The position numbers were made by a program, and so were the translations under genes. Under the pieces are notes generated by a model. The model ran no database searches, was not told the DNA's origin, and saw only the letters and a list, made by a program, of their open reading frames with translations. Below are positions 1 to 14,119 of a DNA stretch of 64,000 bases, one piece after another (position 1 is the first letter of the stretch; the number at the start of each line of letters is the position of its first letter). The DNA comes from Scylla paramamosain. Taxonomy: Eukaryota > Arthropoda > Malacostraca > Decapoda > Portunidae. Where the stretch lies: contig NC_087157.1 of NCBI RefSeq assembly GCF_035594125.1, forward strand, positions 5,453,501-5,517,500, in the 5' to 3' direction.

Positions 1-1490
<1,490 letters not shown>

Positions 1491-1491
1491 C

Positions 1492-2489
<998 letters not shown>

Positions 2490-2960
2490 TGGAGGTGACA
2501 GTCACTGGTGGAAGGCGCCTCGCTCTGGGGGTGTGACAGTCCACTGGGAAGCGTGACTGTCTTTGTGGAGGGGTGAGGTGGGGTGTGAGGTGCAGTCACT
2601 CAGCGGTAGCGTGACAATATCTCTGGGAATCACAGTCTGCCAGGTGAGGAATAACAGTCTACTTGGCTGGGAATAACTGTATTTGATGGGAAATTAGTCT
2701 ACTCGTTAAGGAATGACTATATCTAATGGGGAATGACAGTCCATCAGATGAGGAATGTCTTTGTAGTAAAAATAACAGTCTATTTAATATGAAATCACTG
2801 TCATAGAAAAAAAAAAAAAGTGTCTGACCTCGAATGACCTTCCATTTGTAAGACACACTGTCTATTACATACGAATTATTGTCTGGTGGCAAATGACTGT
2901 ATATGGCGAACCATGACTGTCTCCCTGGCGTGGCGTGACAGGTGACAGGGTAATATTGAC
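2490..2960. repeat. Degenerate minisatellite of about 21 bp units (GAATGACAGTCTA-like)
   Basis: The core GACAGTC/GACTGT recurs every 20-25 bp, for example near 2498, 2535, 2554, 2629, 2652, 2673, 2716, 2736, 2769 and 2797, then more loosely to 2945. Units are strongly diverged. The array is non-coding; frames across it have no domain. Confidence 0.7.
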
Positions 2961-3675
<715 letters not shown>

Positions 3676-3816
3676 TAGACACAGGAACACGTAAACAGAG
3701 TGAGAGACTGAGACAAATAAAGAAACACACAAATGCAGAGTAAAAAAAAAAAAAAGAAAAAAAGAAAAAGCAATCGAAAGAAACCTACAAACACATACAA
3801 AACAAAGAACAAATAT

Positions 3817-3857
<41 letters not shown>

Positions 3858-4127
3858 CTACCACGCTTCCTCCACTGCAACAATACTAACACATCGTAAC
3901 AAAATAGCGAGCACAATACAACGTTATACCCGATAGGAGTCGTAAAGAATCTTTATAGTGAAAAGCGAAGGATTGGTTGACATTTCCTCCCTCCCATACA
4001 TCTGTCTCCCCTTCACCTTGCCATCCCTATCTCTGAAAATCGCCCTTTTTCCCTTCCCTTTAAATCCATATTGCTATCATAACCTAAGCTTCCGTAACTT
4101 TATCTCCCTCTTTCCGTCCTGCTAACC

Positions 4128-4131
<4 letters not shown>

Positions 4132-4197
<66 letters not shown>
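4132..4197. repeat. (CT)n microsatellite, 66 bp
   Basis: Perfect CT array. Confidence 0.97.
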
Positions 4198-4200
<3 letters not shown>

Positions 4201-4596
4201 CCCTTGCTATTCATGCGAGTACAGAACATGTTTCCCTCACACCCCAATCACATCCGCTTCATGTGTGCGGTAATTTCGCTGAACTAAGTTGAATGGTGTT
4301 TTCTCTTCGTTTGCGTTTGTGTTGAAAATATCAAACCAACACACGAAATATGAAAAAAAAGTAAATAAATAAAAATAATATATATCGTGTGTTTTTTTTT
4401 TCATTTCTCGTAACTTGTTTCTTTTAATGTGTGTGTTTCTACTGTGTTTTTTTTTATTTTCTTTTTAAGGGAAGGGATGATTCAGACATGTTTGAATGAT
4501 ATTTCTGCAATTTAAAAACTTTTCTAAATCAACGATCTGATTCAAGGTTGTTGTTTTTTTCACATTTGAGGCATCGTCAGTAATAACTTTTATTAA

Positions 4597-4599
<3 letters not shown>

Positions 4600-4649
<50 letters not shown>

Positions 4650-4833
4650 CAGTATATGTACAAATCGCACACTGCAAAAATTGGTAGATATGAACGAAAA
4701 TAACTAAAAAATATAGGTAAATAAATCAAATTAAAAGAGTTTTGAAGCGTGCGAACAACGTTTGGACAACAAAATAAATGGTGTACCATCACCACCACCA
4801 CCACCACCACCACCACCACCACCACCACCACCA
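4600..4833. repeat. (CA)n at 4600-4649 and (CAC)n at 4788-4833
   Basis: Two simple arrays separated by about 140 bp of AT-rich DNA. The CAC array grades into degenerate CAYCAC repeats to about 4930. Frames read as poly-Thr, poly-Pro or poly-His and are not genes. Confidence 0.95.
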
Positions 4834-5015
4834 ACCATCAACACCAGCGCCATCACACTCACCACCATCACCAACACGACCAATACTACCATCATCACCA
4901 CCATCACTACAGCCATCACCAGCAACAACAACGACAAGGACGCCACATTAGGGACGCCAGGTTTTATTGGCGAGATTATATTCAACAGTATCGTCAGTTT
5001 GGTATGACAACTAGC

Positions 5016-5016
<1 letters not shown>

Positions 5017-5046
<30 letters not shown>
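5017..5046. repeat. Poly-A tract, 30 bp
   Basis: Thirty consecutive A, continuing as A-rich DNA. It could be the tail of an old retroposed sequence, but no body is recognisable. Confidence 0.9.
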
Positions 5047-5048
<2 letters not shown>

Positions 5049-5386
5049 AAAAAAGAAAAGTCCAGTAAAACAAAAGAGAAATTAAATGTCACAAAAAATA
5101 ACCAGTCACGCGGAAAAAAAGTCCGTGAAAAAATGCCACAAATGTTATGTTAGGTTAGGGCATGTCAGTTTTTTTTTTTTATTATTATTTTGACAGATTC
5201 TCAAAACGTTCAATTCACTCTTGTCCTAAAAAAAAAATTACTTCCTACGCAATTATTTCCTATCCGTTTCCTTTTTTTTTTTTTTCAATCTGTTTTCTTT
5301 TAGTCTCTCTTACCATCCAGTCACTTACGCACCAGGTAACATACAATTAACGCCGCCATACCTGACCAGCACGTGGCCTATACATA

Positions 5387-5549
5387 CACATTCCCCTTCG
5401 TCCTCTTCCTCGTCCTCTTCCTCCTTTCTTTACGTACCTAACCTTCAACCATCCATCAGAAAACGACGTATACATTCCTCTTCGTCCTCTTCCTCGTCCT
5501 CTTCCTCCTTTCTTTACGCACCTAACCTTCAACCGTCCATCAGAAAACA
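5387..5549. repeat. Tandem duplication, period 84 bp, two units
   Basis: The block starting near 5387 (CTTCGTCCTCTTCC core, then CCTAACCTTCAACC, then CCATCAGAAAACGACG) is repeated 84 bp downstream from about 5471 with only a few substitutions, so it is a recent duplication. Within each unit CGTCCTCTTCCT is itself doubled. Confidence 0.9.
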
Positions 5550-5784
5550 CGACGGAGGCCCCCCACCCCCTCCCCTCCCAGTACATACACACACCTCTAT
5601 TTCTTTCCACCTTCACGAGTACCTACCAGACCATGGTTTATTTCTTCCGTTATTAATTCTGGCCGCCATAGTAATCAGTGCGGATAAAAATATACAACAT
5701 ACCAGCACATACGCACATTCTTCCCTCACCACACACTTTCCCTTCCCATTGCTCTCCTCCGTATCGGCCTTACGTAAGCGACAC

Positions 5785-5785
5785 T

Positions 5786-5817
<32 letters not shown>

Positions 5818-5937
5818 CACAGACAGACAGACAAACATGGAGGAGGTTCACTGTAGGAAAAAGAAGGGAAATGAAAGGAGACAGACAGAAAGACAGATTG
5901 AAAGGACCACTATTGATAACGAGAGTAAATAAAATGA

Positions 5938-5998
<61 letters not shown>
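5785..5998. repeat. (GACA)n at 5785-5830 and (GA)n at 5941-5998
   Basis: A tetranucleotide GACA array followed by a perfect GA array, with purine-rich DNA between. Confidence 0.95.
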
Positions 5999-6002
<4 letters not shown>

Positions 6003-6445
6003 GAGCTAAGGGGAAAGAAAGACAAGACGAAAGGAGAGAGGAGAGACTCGGGAGGCGTCACTGAGGCAAGACACCACCTGCATTTATTCTGCAATTAGCA
6101 GGGTTCCTCCTCGCGCCAGATGGGAGACAGAGAGGGAGAGAGGGAGAGGAAGAGAAGGGAGAGAAGGGAATGAGACACGGAAGGGACGCAGATAGAAAGT
6201 AAGAGGGGACGGAATGGAGTCCTTAGGGATATTAGTGTAAGTACAGACATCATATTCCTCTTCTTTTCCCCCTTCTCCTCCTCCTCGTCCTCCTCCTCCA
6301 CAGCGGCGGCTCTCATGCACATTTACACATATAATACACCTGCTTAACACACCCTCCCGCCCTTCCCCCTCTAATTAAATATAACTTTACCCATTCATCT
6401 TGACCCCACTTTGTGCTGCTACCACTAATTCCCCCTTAATCAGCT

Positions 6446-6451
<6 letters not shown>

Positions 6452-6496
<45 letters not shown>

Positions 6497-6533
6497 CAAT
6501 AGTAAAAAGAGAGATGGATAATAGCTACCAATT

Positions 6534-6620
<87 letters not shown>
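6452..6620. repeat. Paired (CT)n arrays, 6452-6493 and 6537-6620
   Basis: Two perfect CT arrays separated by 43 bp of unique sequence. Confidence 0.95.
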
Positions 6621-6623
<3 letters not shown>

Positions 6624-6639
6624 CAAACGGAGAGCGTGA

Positions 6640-7300
6640 GGAATGGTCATCTGAATTCCCCAGAGGAAGCGTTTCCCCTTAGTTGATTAATAGAAGAGGG
6701 AAGAGGGGACACGGCTGGGCAGGGGAAGGGGAAAGAGAGAGGAAAGGAGGGAAGAGGAAGGAAAGGGGAAAGGGACGGCATAACAGGGAACGTGAATATG
6801 AAAAAGTGATGGGTTCTGAAATAGGAGGGGTATAGGGAGGAGGAGGCGTGGTTTCGGATAGGGACGATGGTTGGGTAGGGAAGGGGAGGGGAGGAAGAGA
6901 GGAAATTATGAGGGATATGGAAGATCAAAGTGAGGTGTTTTATATGGGTATAAGAGAAGTGGGGAGAGGAGGGGAAGGAAATGGAAGGGGAAAGAGGCGG
7001 GATAAATAGATACATAGGTAGACAGACAGACGTGGGATAAGGAGAGAGACAGATAGAAAGACTGACTGACCAAGTAAAAGACAGACGGACAAACAGACAA
7101 AATCACAGACACATACATACAGACATACATATATGCATACATACACATACAGAGTATCAAGACACCTTACAAACTTGATTGGCCAACTCTCTCGGTTCTC
7201 CTGTTTATTGTTATTATTATTATTATTTTTCTTTCTTTCTTTTTTTTTTTTTGCAGTATTGTGAGCTACTCTTTATTCATTTTTGCGGCGTTGACAGCCT
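6640..7300. other. Purine-rich non-coding stretch with GACA/CATA motifs
   Basis: From 6690 to 7000 the plus strand is mostly G and A (GGGAAGAGG-like). It is followed by degenerate ACAGACAG/ACATACAT units at 7020-7150. No gene is seen. Confidence 0.6.
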
Positions 7301-7305
7301 CCCTT

Positions 7306-7324
7306 ACACACACACACACACACA

Positions 7325-7370
<46 letters not shown>

Positions 7371-7556
7371 AATAAATAAATTAGCAGCTCAAAAATAATG
7401 CTTGAAATCTTTATAATCATCTACAAGAAAGAAAGAAATAAAAAAAATACATTTCGCAATTTCTACCCAGTTTAAAGATTGGAAACTGCAGAACAAATAA
7501 AGATGTCTCGGAAAGATTAGTGATTTAGGAAAACTGTACCAAATAACAGTCAAGGG
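7306..7556 (+). mobile_element. Truncated TTAA-type MITE copy with (CA)n at 7306-7366
   Basis: Positions 7398-7556 align by eye with the MITE at 54903-55109: both contain CTTTATAA.CATCTACAAGAAA, an AATT..TACCCA segment and a right end like CAGTCAAGGG directly followed by TTAA (7557-7560). The left terminal repeat is unclear. A CCCTTACACA motif at 7301 runs straight into the CA array, which may have grown inside the element. Confidence 0.6.
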
Positions 7557-7794
7557 TTAACCATCACATCCCAAACAAAGGTTCTCACCCCACTAAGGTT
7601 GCTAAGATTCTCTCTAATGGGCGAGCAATGAGTCTTCGAGAACAGGAGGACGGCGCGTGATGTGTGAAAGGTCTCAGGTTTACCCACAGGTCAAAGTCAA
7701 GCGCTCCTTCCACATTCGCGGGTTAAGGCATACCAGTTTTAGGCTCTGCGGGAGGGTAACAGCCAGCCAGCACGCCATCCCTAGTCCAGCACGA

Positions 7795-8100
7795 GATCCT
7801 TGGGCTGAATTCTCAAACGTCCTGGTGTCTCGAATCGACTACTTTGAAGAGACTTTCCTGGAGGTTATGAGGGATTTCAATTGTTTATATAAGTTTTTTT
7901 TTTTTTTTCATTTATGTAAGAGGGACACTGACACATGGTAACAAGAAGAAGAAAAAGAGTCGCACTGAAGCGCCATTCCCTAAACAGAAAGCCAATAGGA
8001 TCATCGTCAAGGAGGGAAACACCTACGAAACCCAATCTAAGTATTTCTGTAGCTTTTGAGAACAGTCCTTGTGAGAGTCGTGTGCGTTTCAAAATACGGA
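7795..8100 (+). repeat. Interspersed repeat with ATTCTCAAAC end (copy A)
   Basis: Starts with ATTCTCAAACGTCCTGGTG near 7809 and ends with GCTTTTGAGAACAGTCCTTG near 8055-8085. These match the ends of the copy at 56600-56915. The middle is diverged and holds a T-tract. It looks like an old non-autonomous element; class uncertain. Confidence 0.5.
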
Positions 8101-8378
8101 CCCTTCCTTCACCTGTCCACTGAGATGGTTCATCCTCGAATATGTTAAAATGGTGTGGTGCACGTTTACCATAGAGTTTTAGAGTATACGTATAACAATG
8201 GTAGCGAGGAGAGTTACGCTATGGTCTAAGCTTCTAGTGGCTGTGGCTTGATTTTTACTCTAACATTAAGTTGTGTTCCTCAGAAAAGAAATAAACAAGT
8301 ACAATAAAAATAGCAAGTCATTGGGCTAAGACCGTATGTGAATTACAAATGTATATACATATATATAATCAGACGAAC

Positions 8379-8418
<40 letters not shown>

Positions 8419-8740
8419 TGTGAACCCTTGACATTTACCAACGCAGACAGTTAGTCAGGATAGACAAAAGGAGGAGGAGGAGGAGGAGGAAGGCGATAAA
8501 AGACCAAAGATAATAATAAAAAAAGAAAAATGGGAGAGGAGGAAGTGGAGAATGGACTGATGGACTGAGCTATAAAAATAAACATTCATTCAAAAGCAAA
8601 TATTACAACTACGCGTTTCGAAAAAATGTTCCTTCACACTCGGACCCTTCATGAAATGTGGAGGAGGAGGTGGAGGAGGAAACACGGCAGCAACACACAA
8701 TAGAAAGCCTACTGACCTGTGAAGGAAATATACGTTCTTT
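8101..8740. other. Non-coding; (GT)n at 8383-8417 and short AGG array
   Basis: AT-rich sequence with a 35-bp GT array and a GGAGGA run at 8470-8490. No exon recognised. Confidence 0.6.
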
Positions 8741-8743
8741 ATT

Positions 8744-8748
<5 letters not shown>

Positions 8749-8826
<78 letters not shown>
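8749..8826. repeat. (GA)n microsatellite, 78 bp
   Basis: Perfect AG array. Confidence 0.97.
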
Positions 8827-8829
<3 letters not shown>

Positions 8830-9540
8830 GATAGAAAGAGACGAAGTACGATAGAGCAAGAACGAAGGAGCAGAAGGAAAAATAATGAAGGAAGAGAAAA
8901 CGGGGGAAGGAAAAGATGGAGAGAAGAGCGGAAAAAGAAATTATGGGAAAGGGAATGAAGAAGAGATGGAAGATTACAGAATTACAAACATGAGACACTC
9001 ACTAGTCCACACCAACTAGAGGACGAGGGAGAGGAGGAGAAATAAATAAAAAAAATAAAAAAAAACATAATGAGAATCAAGAGGAAAACTTTGAGAAGAC
9101 ATTATACTACTCACACAAACAAAAATAAATAAATAAATACATAACGATAAGAAAGTAGAAAGAAAAAAAAACGAAAACTGAAAGAAGAAAAAGTAAAAAA
9201 CAAGGGAAACACTGAATGACGTAAAAAAAAGAAAAAAAAAGCAGAGAACAAAAACCCACTAACTTGCAATACAAAAAAGTAAAAAAAAAGAAGAAAAAAA
9301 AAAAGAGGGAGAGAAAAAGACGGACTCTCACCTTGAGGAAAACGCGAAAAACATAAGGCGTGGTTGTGTATAATTAAATAACGCCCAAGTAAGCAAAGCA
9401 ACTCCGGAAGCCAGAAGCAACACGACACATTTATGGACGTGTTTACCTGAAGGCGAGAGCGGAAAATTTTACAGGCTCAAAATTTTCACCTGCTTGCCTT
9501 CTCCAAATTACATATTTATACGAGTCTTGGGTACACCTAT
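8827..9540. other. A-rich non-coding stretch
   Basis: GAA/AAAAAT-rich sequence with no recognised exon. Minus-strand frames are Phe/Leu/Ser low-complexity translations. Confidence 0.6.
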
Positions 9541-9713
9541 GTCTGTCTGTCTGTCTGTCTGTCTGTCACCTATTTCCGGCACCATTTTGTTCAGTTTTGT
9601 GGGATTTTTCTTTACGTGTGTATTCATTTTTTTTCATTTTTTTTCTTTTGTAAGTCTTTTTTTATTTACATTTATTTATTTATTTATTTATTTTTTTATT
9701 AGGGGGACAGACC

Positions 9714-9794
<81 letters not shown>
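9541..9794. repeat. (GTCT)n at 9541-9567, (TTTA)n near 9670, (TC)n at 9717-9794
   Basis: A cluster of three simple arrays separated by T-rich DNA. Confidence 0.93.
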
Positions 9795-9796
<2 letters not shown>

Positions 9797-10089
9797 TAAA
9801 GTTTTACCGCGTAGCTTCTTTATTTTTCACGTTTTGGGATGTGTGTGTGTGCGTGTGTGTTGGTAGGTAGGTATGTGTGTGTGTGGGGGGGGATGATGAA
9901 TATTCGCTTTTTTCTTTTTATTTATTTATTCATCATTTAATTTATTTATTATTTTGTTTTTATTTCATTAATTAATTAATTAAATTTATTTATTATTTTT
10001 ACTTTTTTTTTTTTTTTTTGCTTTTCATCTTCTCGCTTCATTTTCGCTTCCATTTACATTTCATTCAATTTATGCCGCGGTCTCACGCA

Positions 10090-10680
10090 CATATTTTTCA
10101 CTTCCTCCTCCTCCTCCTCCTCCTGCTCCTCTTCCTACTCCTCCTACCCCTGCTCCTCTTCCTAACAAAATACAAAGGCTCCACAAAATAGTGTCTCACT
10201 TCGTAAATAAATAAATAAATAAATAAAAACGCCACAAAAAGCATTCGCCAAGACTCGTCCAGAAATTATAAAGCGCTTTTCTCGCTACAACATGAAACTC
10301 TCTGGAAGCTTATGTTTTTTTTTTATTATCATTATTATTATTATCATTATTTCTAGCTGTAGCAGTAATGGTTGTGGTGGTGATGGTAGTGATGTGGTGT
10401 TCGCGGTGTTGGTGGTGGTGGTGGTGCTGCTGCTGCTGATAAGCGAAGCAGCAGCAAATGCAGCAACAATAATAGGAGGAGGAGGAGAGGGGGATACCGG
10501 TGGTTATAGTAGTAGTAGCAGCAGTACCTCCACCACTACCACCATTAGTAGAAGTAGTAGTAGTAGTAGTTGAGGTTCTTGTTGTTGGCGATACTTTTGT
10601 TGCCGTTATTATTACTGTTGTTGATGTGGTGCTGGTGGTGGTGGTGGTGGTGGTTGTAATGAAAGTAGTAGTCTTTTTCA
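10090..10680. repeat. Cryptically simple trinucleotide region
   Basis: A mosaic of short CTC, AAT, GTG, AGC, AGG, GTA and GTT triplet runs. All frames translate to poly-Ser, Val, Thr or Ala runs, so despite open frames of up to 136 codons this is simple-sequence DNA, not a gene. Confidence 0.8.
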
Positions 10681-10739
10681 TCCTGACCAGAACCGAGAAA
10701 ACAGCACGATACTCTGTCAACCTTTACACAGGCCGCTGA

Positions 10740-11195
10740 TACAACACTGTGCTGTTACACGTTGAAAACTTGGTGATTTATTGCTGTGTGTTCCGTTCAT
10801 TTCAGAGTCACGCGTTTTTATTATATTCCACTAATACTTAAAGGCAACAATGATCACAAAATTCCGGCCTGTCATTAAAGATAAAAGATTCAAATAAATA
10901 AACATGTCACATGAATGCCTCGCTGACGTTTATTTCAATATTAAACTATCTTTACATGAAATACATTAATGGAATTAGTTTGCATAATCAACAACGGTTC
11001 AAATAATGTATAAGTTGCAGACAGACGCACATTGAAATATATTCATAAATAATATACGTCGGCGGCCGCGCGCACACACACACACATCACATCACTATCA
11101 TAATTTTATAAGATCCAGCTTTTCTCCGGGAAGGTAATAACTGGTAATGACGAGCAAATTACACACAAGATTCTGCACTTCAGCGTTCATCACGT
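10740..11195. other. Non-coding, nothing recognised
   Basis: AT-rich unique-looking sequence with a short CA array near 11070. No exon or repeat match. Confidence 0.5.
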
Positions 11196-11199
11196 CACC

Positions 11200-11430
11200 T
11201 AACAGGAATATCTTAACAACAACGCCTCTGAGCCAGTGGTATGAAGAGTCCCTCACCTCGGGCTGCTGCAGGAATGATTATTACTCAGACTGCCGCGACT
11301 CCACTCACATTCAACACGTCAGGCACACACACAGACACAGAAAGAGATAGGGGGGGATGAACGGCTGGTTGGTTTGCACATCACCTGCTCGACCCAAATT
11401 CCGAGCGAGGTTCACGGGTTCGAAGCAGAG
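11200..11430 (+). repeat. SINE-like interspersed repeat, copy 1
   Basis: Aligns by eye with 13915-14115 over about 200 bp. Shared blocks are TCCCTCACCTC, CTGCAGGA, GGATGAAC, GGTTTGC, AATTCCGA and TTCACGG.TTCGAAGC. The last block resembles a pol III B box (GGTTCGANNCC). A tRNA-derived SINE is plausible but no clear A box was found. A (CA)n array starts at about 11455. Confidence 0.6.
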
Positions 11431-11452
11431 ACCTGATGCGTACGTATCCCCT

Positions 11453-11487
<35 letters not shown>

Positions 11488-11499
11488 ATTTAACAAGTT

Positions 11500-12430
11500 A
11501 CATATCTAATTCAAAGGTTATGAGGGGCGAGAGAGAGAGAGAGAGAGTAGGGGAGACTAGGCACCACACTCGGCGTACCCACAACCCTGAAATTCCAGCC
11601 ACTTTTTAAGCCAAGCACGGACACGAGTTGATACATTTTTTCGTCTTTTCTCCTCCCACAAACGCGATATTTTACTCCACACAAAGCGGTCAAAAAATAT
11701 ATACATAGAAATAAAAAAGCGAAGAAAAAGGTCTGCTGTTCTTTTTGTAATGGAGAATAGGAAGTGGAACGAAAATGAGAGAGAGAGAGAGAGAGAGACT
11801 ATATGTTTGATGGGTATATTAAAATTCCCGATTGTTATTTTAGTTCCTGCGAAAAAAAGTGAGGTGTGAGTAAAGGCCACGGATATAAGTGTCACAATTA
11901 AGGAGCCGAGAGACAGGAGATGAAAGGCAAGTGGTATGAAGATGGCTGATAGGGTGGGAATACATGGGTGAAGGAGTTAGGGAAAAAGGAGGATGAAATT
12001 AAGAGACAGGCGTTGGAAGACAGATGTTAGAGTTAAAGAAAGGGAGAGTTAGTAAACAGGAATTAGGGGACATGATATAAGAGAAAGGAGGCAAGAGTTA
12101 GGAAGTAGTTAGGAAGTTATCATGTACTGGGAGCTGGTAAGCAGGAGTTAGGAGGAAGGTTATTAGAATTAAGAGGCAGGAGAAGGTCAAAAAGTGTAAC
12201 AGTGCAGGAGAAGGTCAAAAAGTGTAATAGTAAATACGACCATTCTTATACTCTTATTTTTCCCTCTCCCAATGGACAACAAGCACGGGGCCTGGTGTGG
12301 ACGCGAAGCTTTCTGGAAGCTTTCTGAGGGGAATACAAAAATTAGTGAAATTTGACGTTCGAGAAAGGTCTTTGGGAAAAGTCATAGTTCGTGATTTTTT
12401 CGGCGAAGGAGCAAATATATGGGTATGAGT
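11500..12430. other. Non-coding, nothing recognised
   Basis: Contains short GA runs at 11528-11547 and 11778-11798, and GTTAGGA/AGTTAGG-rich purine DNA from 11900 to 12200. No exon recognised. Confidence 0.5.
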
Positions 12431-13165
12431 TTCCATACCTAATCTAATCTATCCTGGGACAGAACCCACCTGGATCACCCGCTTAATTAAGGGCAGTAAC
12501 CTAACCTAGTTTAATCCAACCTAACAACACTAACCTAGCCATGCCCCGCGTGGCCCAACTGTGTATTCAACACAAAAACATTTGCTAGAAATAACAATAT
12601 AAATTTAATTTATTCCTTTCAAGCCCACAATGCATACCTACACGATTCTAAGTAAAGGTCAACCACGCTGCCCCAGCACACCCAGTGGTGACTGGTGACT
12701 GACCTGCATTGTGTGATGCCTGCCAAGAATTTTTTTATTGATTCACACAAGACAGTGTCACAAGGTTTGACGGGAAACGAGCCGAATGTCACTGTCACAG
12801 AGTTTAATAGGAAACTATTTGAATGCGAGTTTAAAAATATGCATTAAACATATGCATTAAACATCGAGTTGATGTTGATGGTCCGAGTTGGTATTGCAAA
12901 ATGGTCCGAGTTAGTTCACCAGGTGGGGCGAGTCGGTAATAATGAAAGATTCGAGTTGGCAATGGGCCGAGCTGAACGCAAAGTCCCGCGTGAACTTCCT
13001 CCAGGAAGAATGCTAACCTAACCCTAAGGACTGCTTCGTCCCTCTGGACCCCCTTAAGGACACTAACCTAACCTAATCGTACCTAAGCTAACCTAGACCT
13101 AACAGGAGGAACCTTCGCCCCACCGGACCCTCCCTTAAGGACACTAACCTAACCTGGCCTAAACG
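12431..13165. repeat. Degenerate CCTAA (TTAGG-like) motif clusters
   Basis: CTAACCTAACC-type motifs occur in clusters at 12490-12540, 13014-13028, 13061-13103 and 13141-13165. CCTAA is the C-strand of the canonical arthropod telomere repeat TTAGG. Here it is degenerate and interstitial. The last two clusters lie in an 81-bp tandem duplication carrying CCCTTAAGGACACTAACC. Confidence 0.7.
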
Positions 13166-13841
13166 TATACCTTAATGAGAAGTGAAGGTCCAGGTTGTGG
13201 TTGGTCGACCTCCTCTTCCTCAAAAGATGCTGGCACCACCGATCGTTCAGCACTCGATTTATTTCGACAAAACACCGTCCCATCTTAAGAAATTTACATC
13301 CAAGTCGACTCGCTTATAAAACTGTACGATAAAATCCCGGTATTTAAATTTGCGTCCAAAACATGTCAGCCATTTTGAGACTGCGGGTAGCCGGCTGACT
13401 GCGCGGAATAATACATTCGTAGTATCCTTTATCTCGCGTATGAAATGTGCCTCATAATAAAATGTTTGTCGTTTAGTATTTTCGGTACTGAGGTTACGTA
13501 TACGGACAAAAAAGCGACTTTTTATATTTTACCTACATGTGAACTACTTCCTGAGGCGTATAGAAAGTGTTCCAGGGCTCTGTGTGGGTAGGAGCCGTAC
13601 GGTGCACAAAATGTGAACTTGCTCTGCCAGATACCTTTGATTTTCAACGCGGATTAGTGAGTTAACTAAAAGAGGGCACTATCTAAAACTATTACAGACG
13701 TACACTACAGACAGTAAGTATATTATATTTTTGTCAGCGTTCAATGGCAAAGTAAAAGGGATTATCGTAAACATTAACTAACGTATGAATCTGTATAGCA
13801 AATTTCTTTCAAGTGGCGTGTTTCTTCGTTCTGAACAATTT

Positions 13842-13844
<3 letters not shown>
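13166..13844. other. Non-coding, nothing recognised
   Basis: Moderately AT-rich unique-looking sequence. No exon or repeat match seen. Confidence 0.45.

Positions 13845-13893
<49 letters not shown>
13845..13893. repeat. (CT)n microsatellite, 49 bp
   Basis: Perfect CT array immediately upstream of SINE-like copy 2. Confidence 0.97.
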
Positions 13894-13897
<4 letters not shown>

Positions 13898-13914
13898 CTT
13901 CTTCTAATCAGTGA

Positions 13915-14115
13915 ATATACAAGAACACCTTAACGATAATCCTAAGCCTATGGTAGGAAGAATCCCTCACCTCAGAGCACTGCAGGAGGGATCATCAGCG
14001 CCCAGAACTTCCCCGGTCACACCCAAGCGATTACTGCGAGAGAGGATGAACCGCGGGGTGGTTTGCGCGTCACGCCGAATTCCGAACAAGATTCACGGAT
14101 TCGAAGCCCTGCAAC
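13915..14115 (+). repeat. SINE-like interspersed repeat, copy 2
   Basis: Second copy of the repeat at 11200-11430, with the same block order and the same orientation. Its 3' block GATTCGAAGCC is closer to a tRNA B box than that of copy 1. It is followed within 15 bp by a short GA run. Confidence 0.6.
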
Positions 14116-14119
14116 TTGG

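Noticed and set aside
5785..5830. Regular GACA repeats as a possible CRISPR array
   Set aside because: Contiguous tetranucleotide repeat without spacers in a eukaryotic sequence.
10292..10739. Frames with Val/Ser/Thr runs
   Set aside because: Both strands are open for about 100 codons because of mixed triplet repeats; no family recognised.
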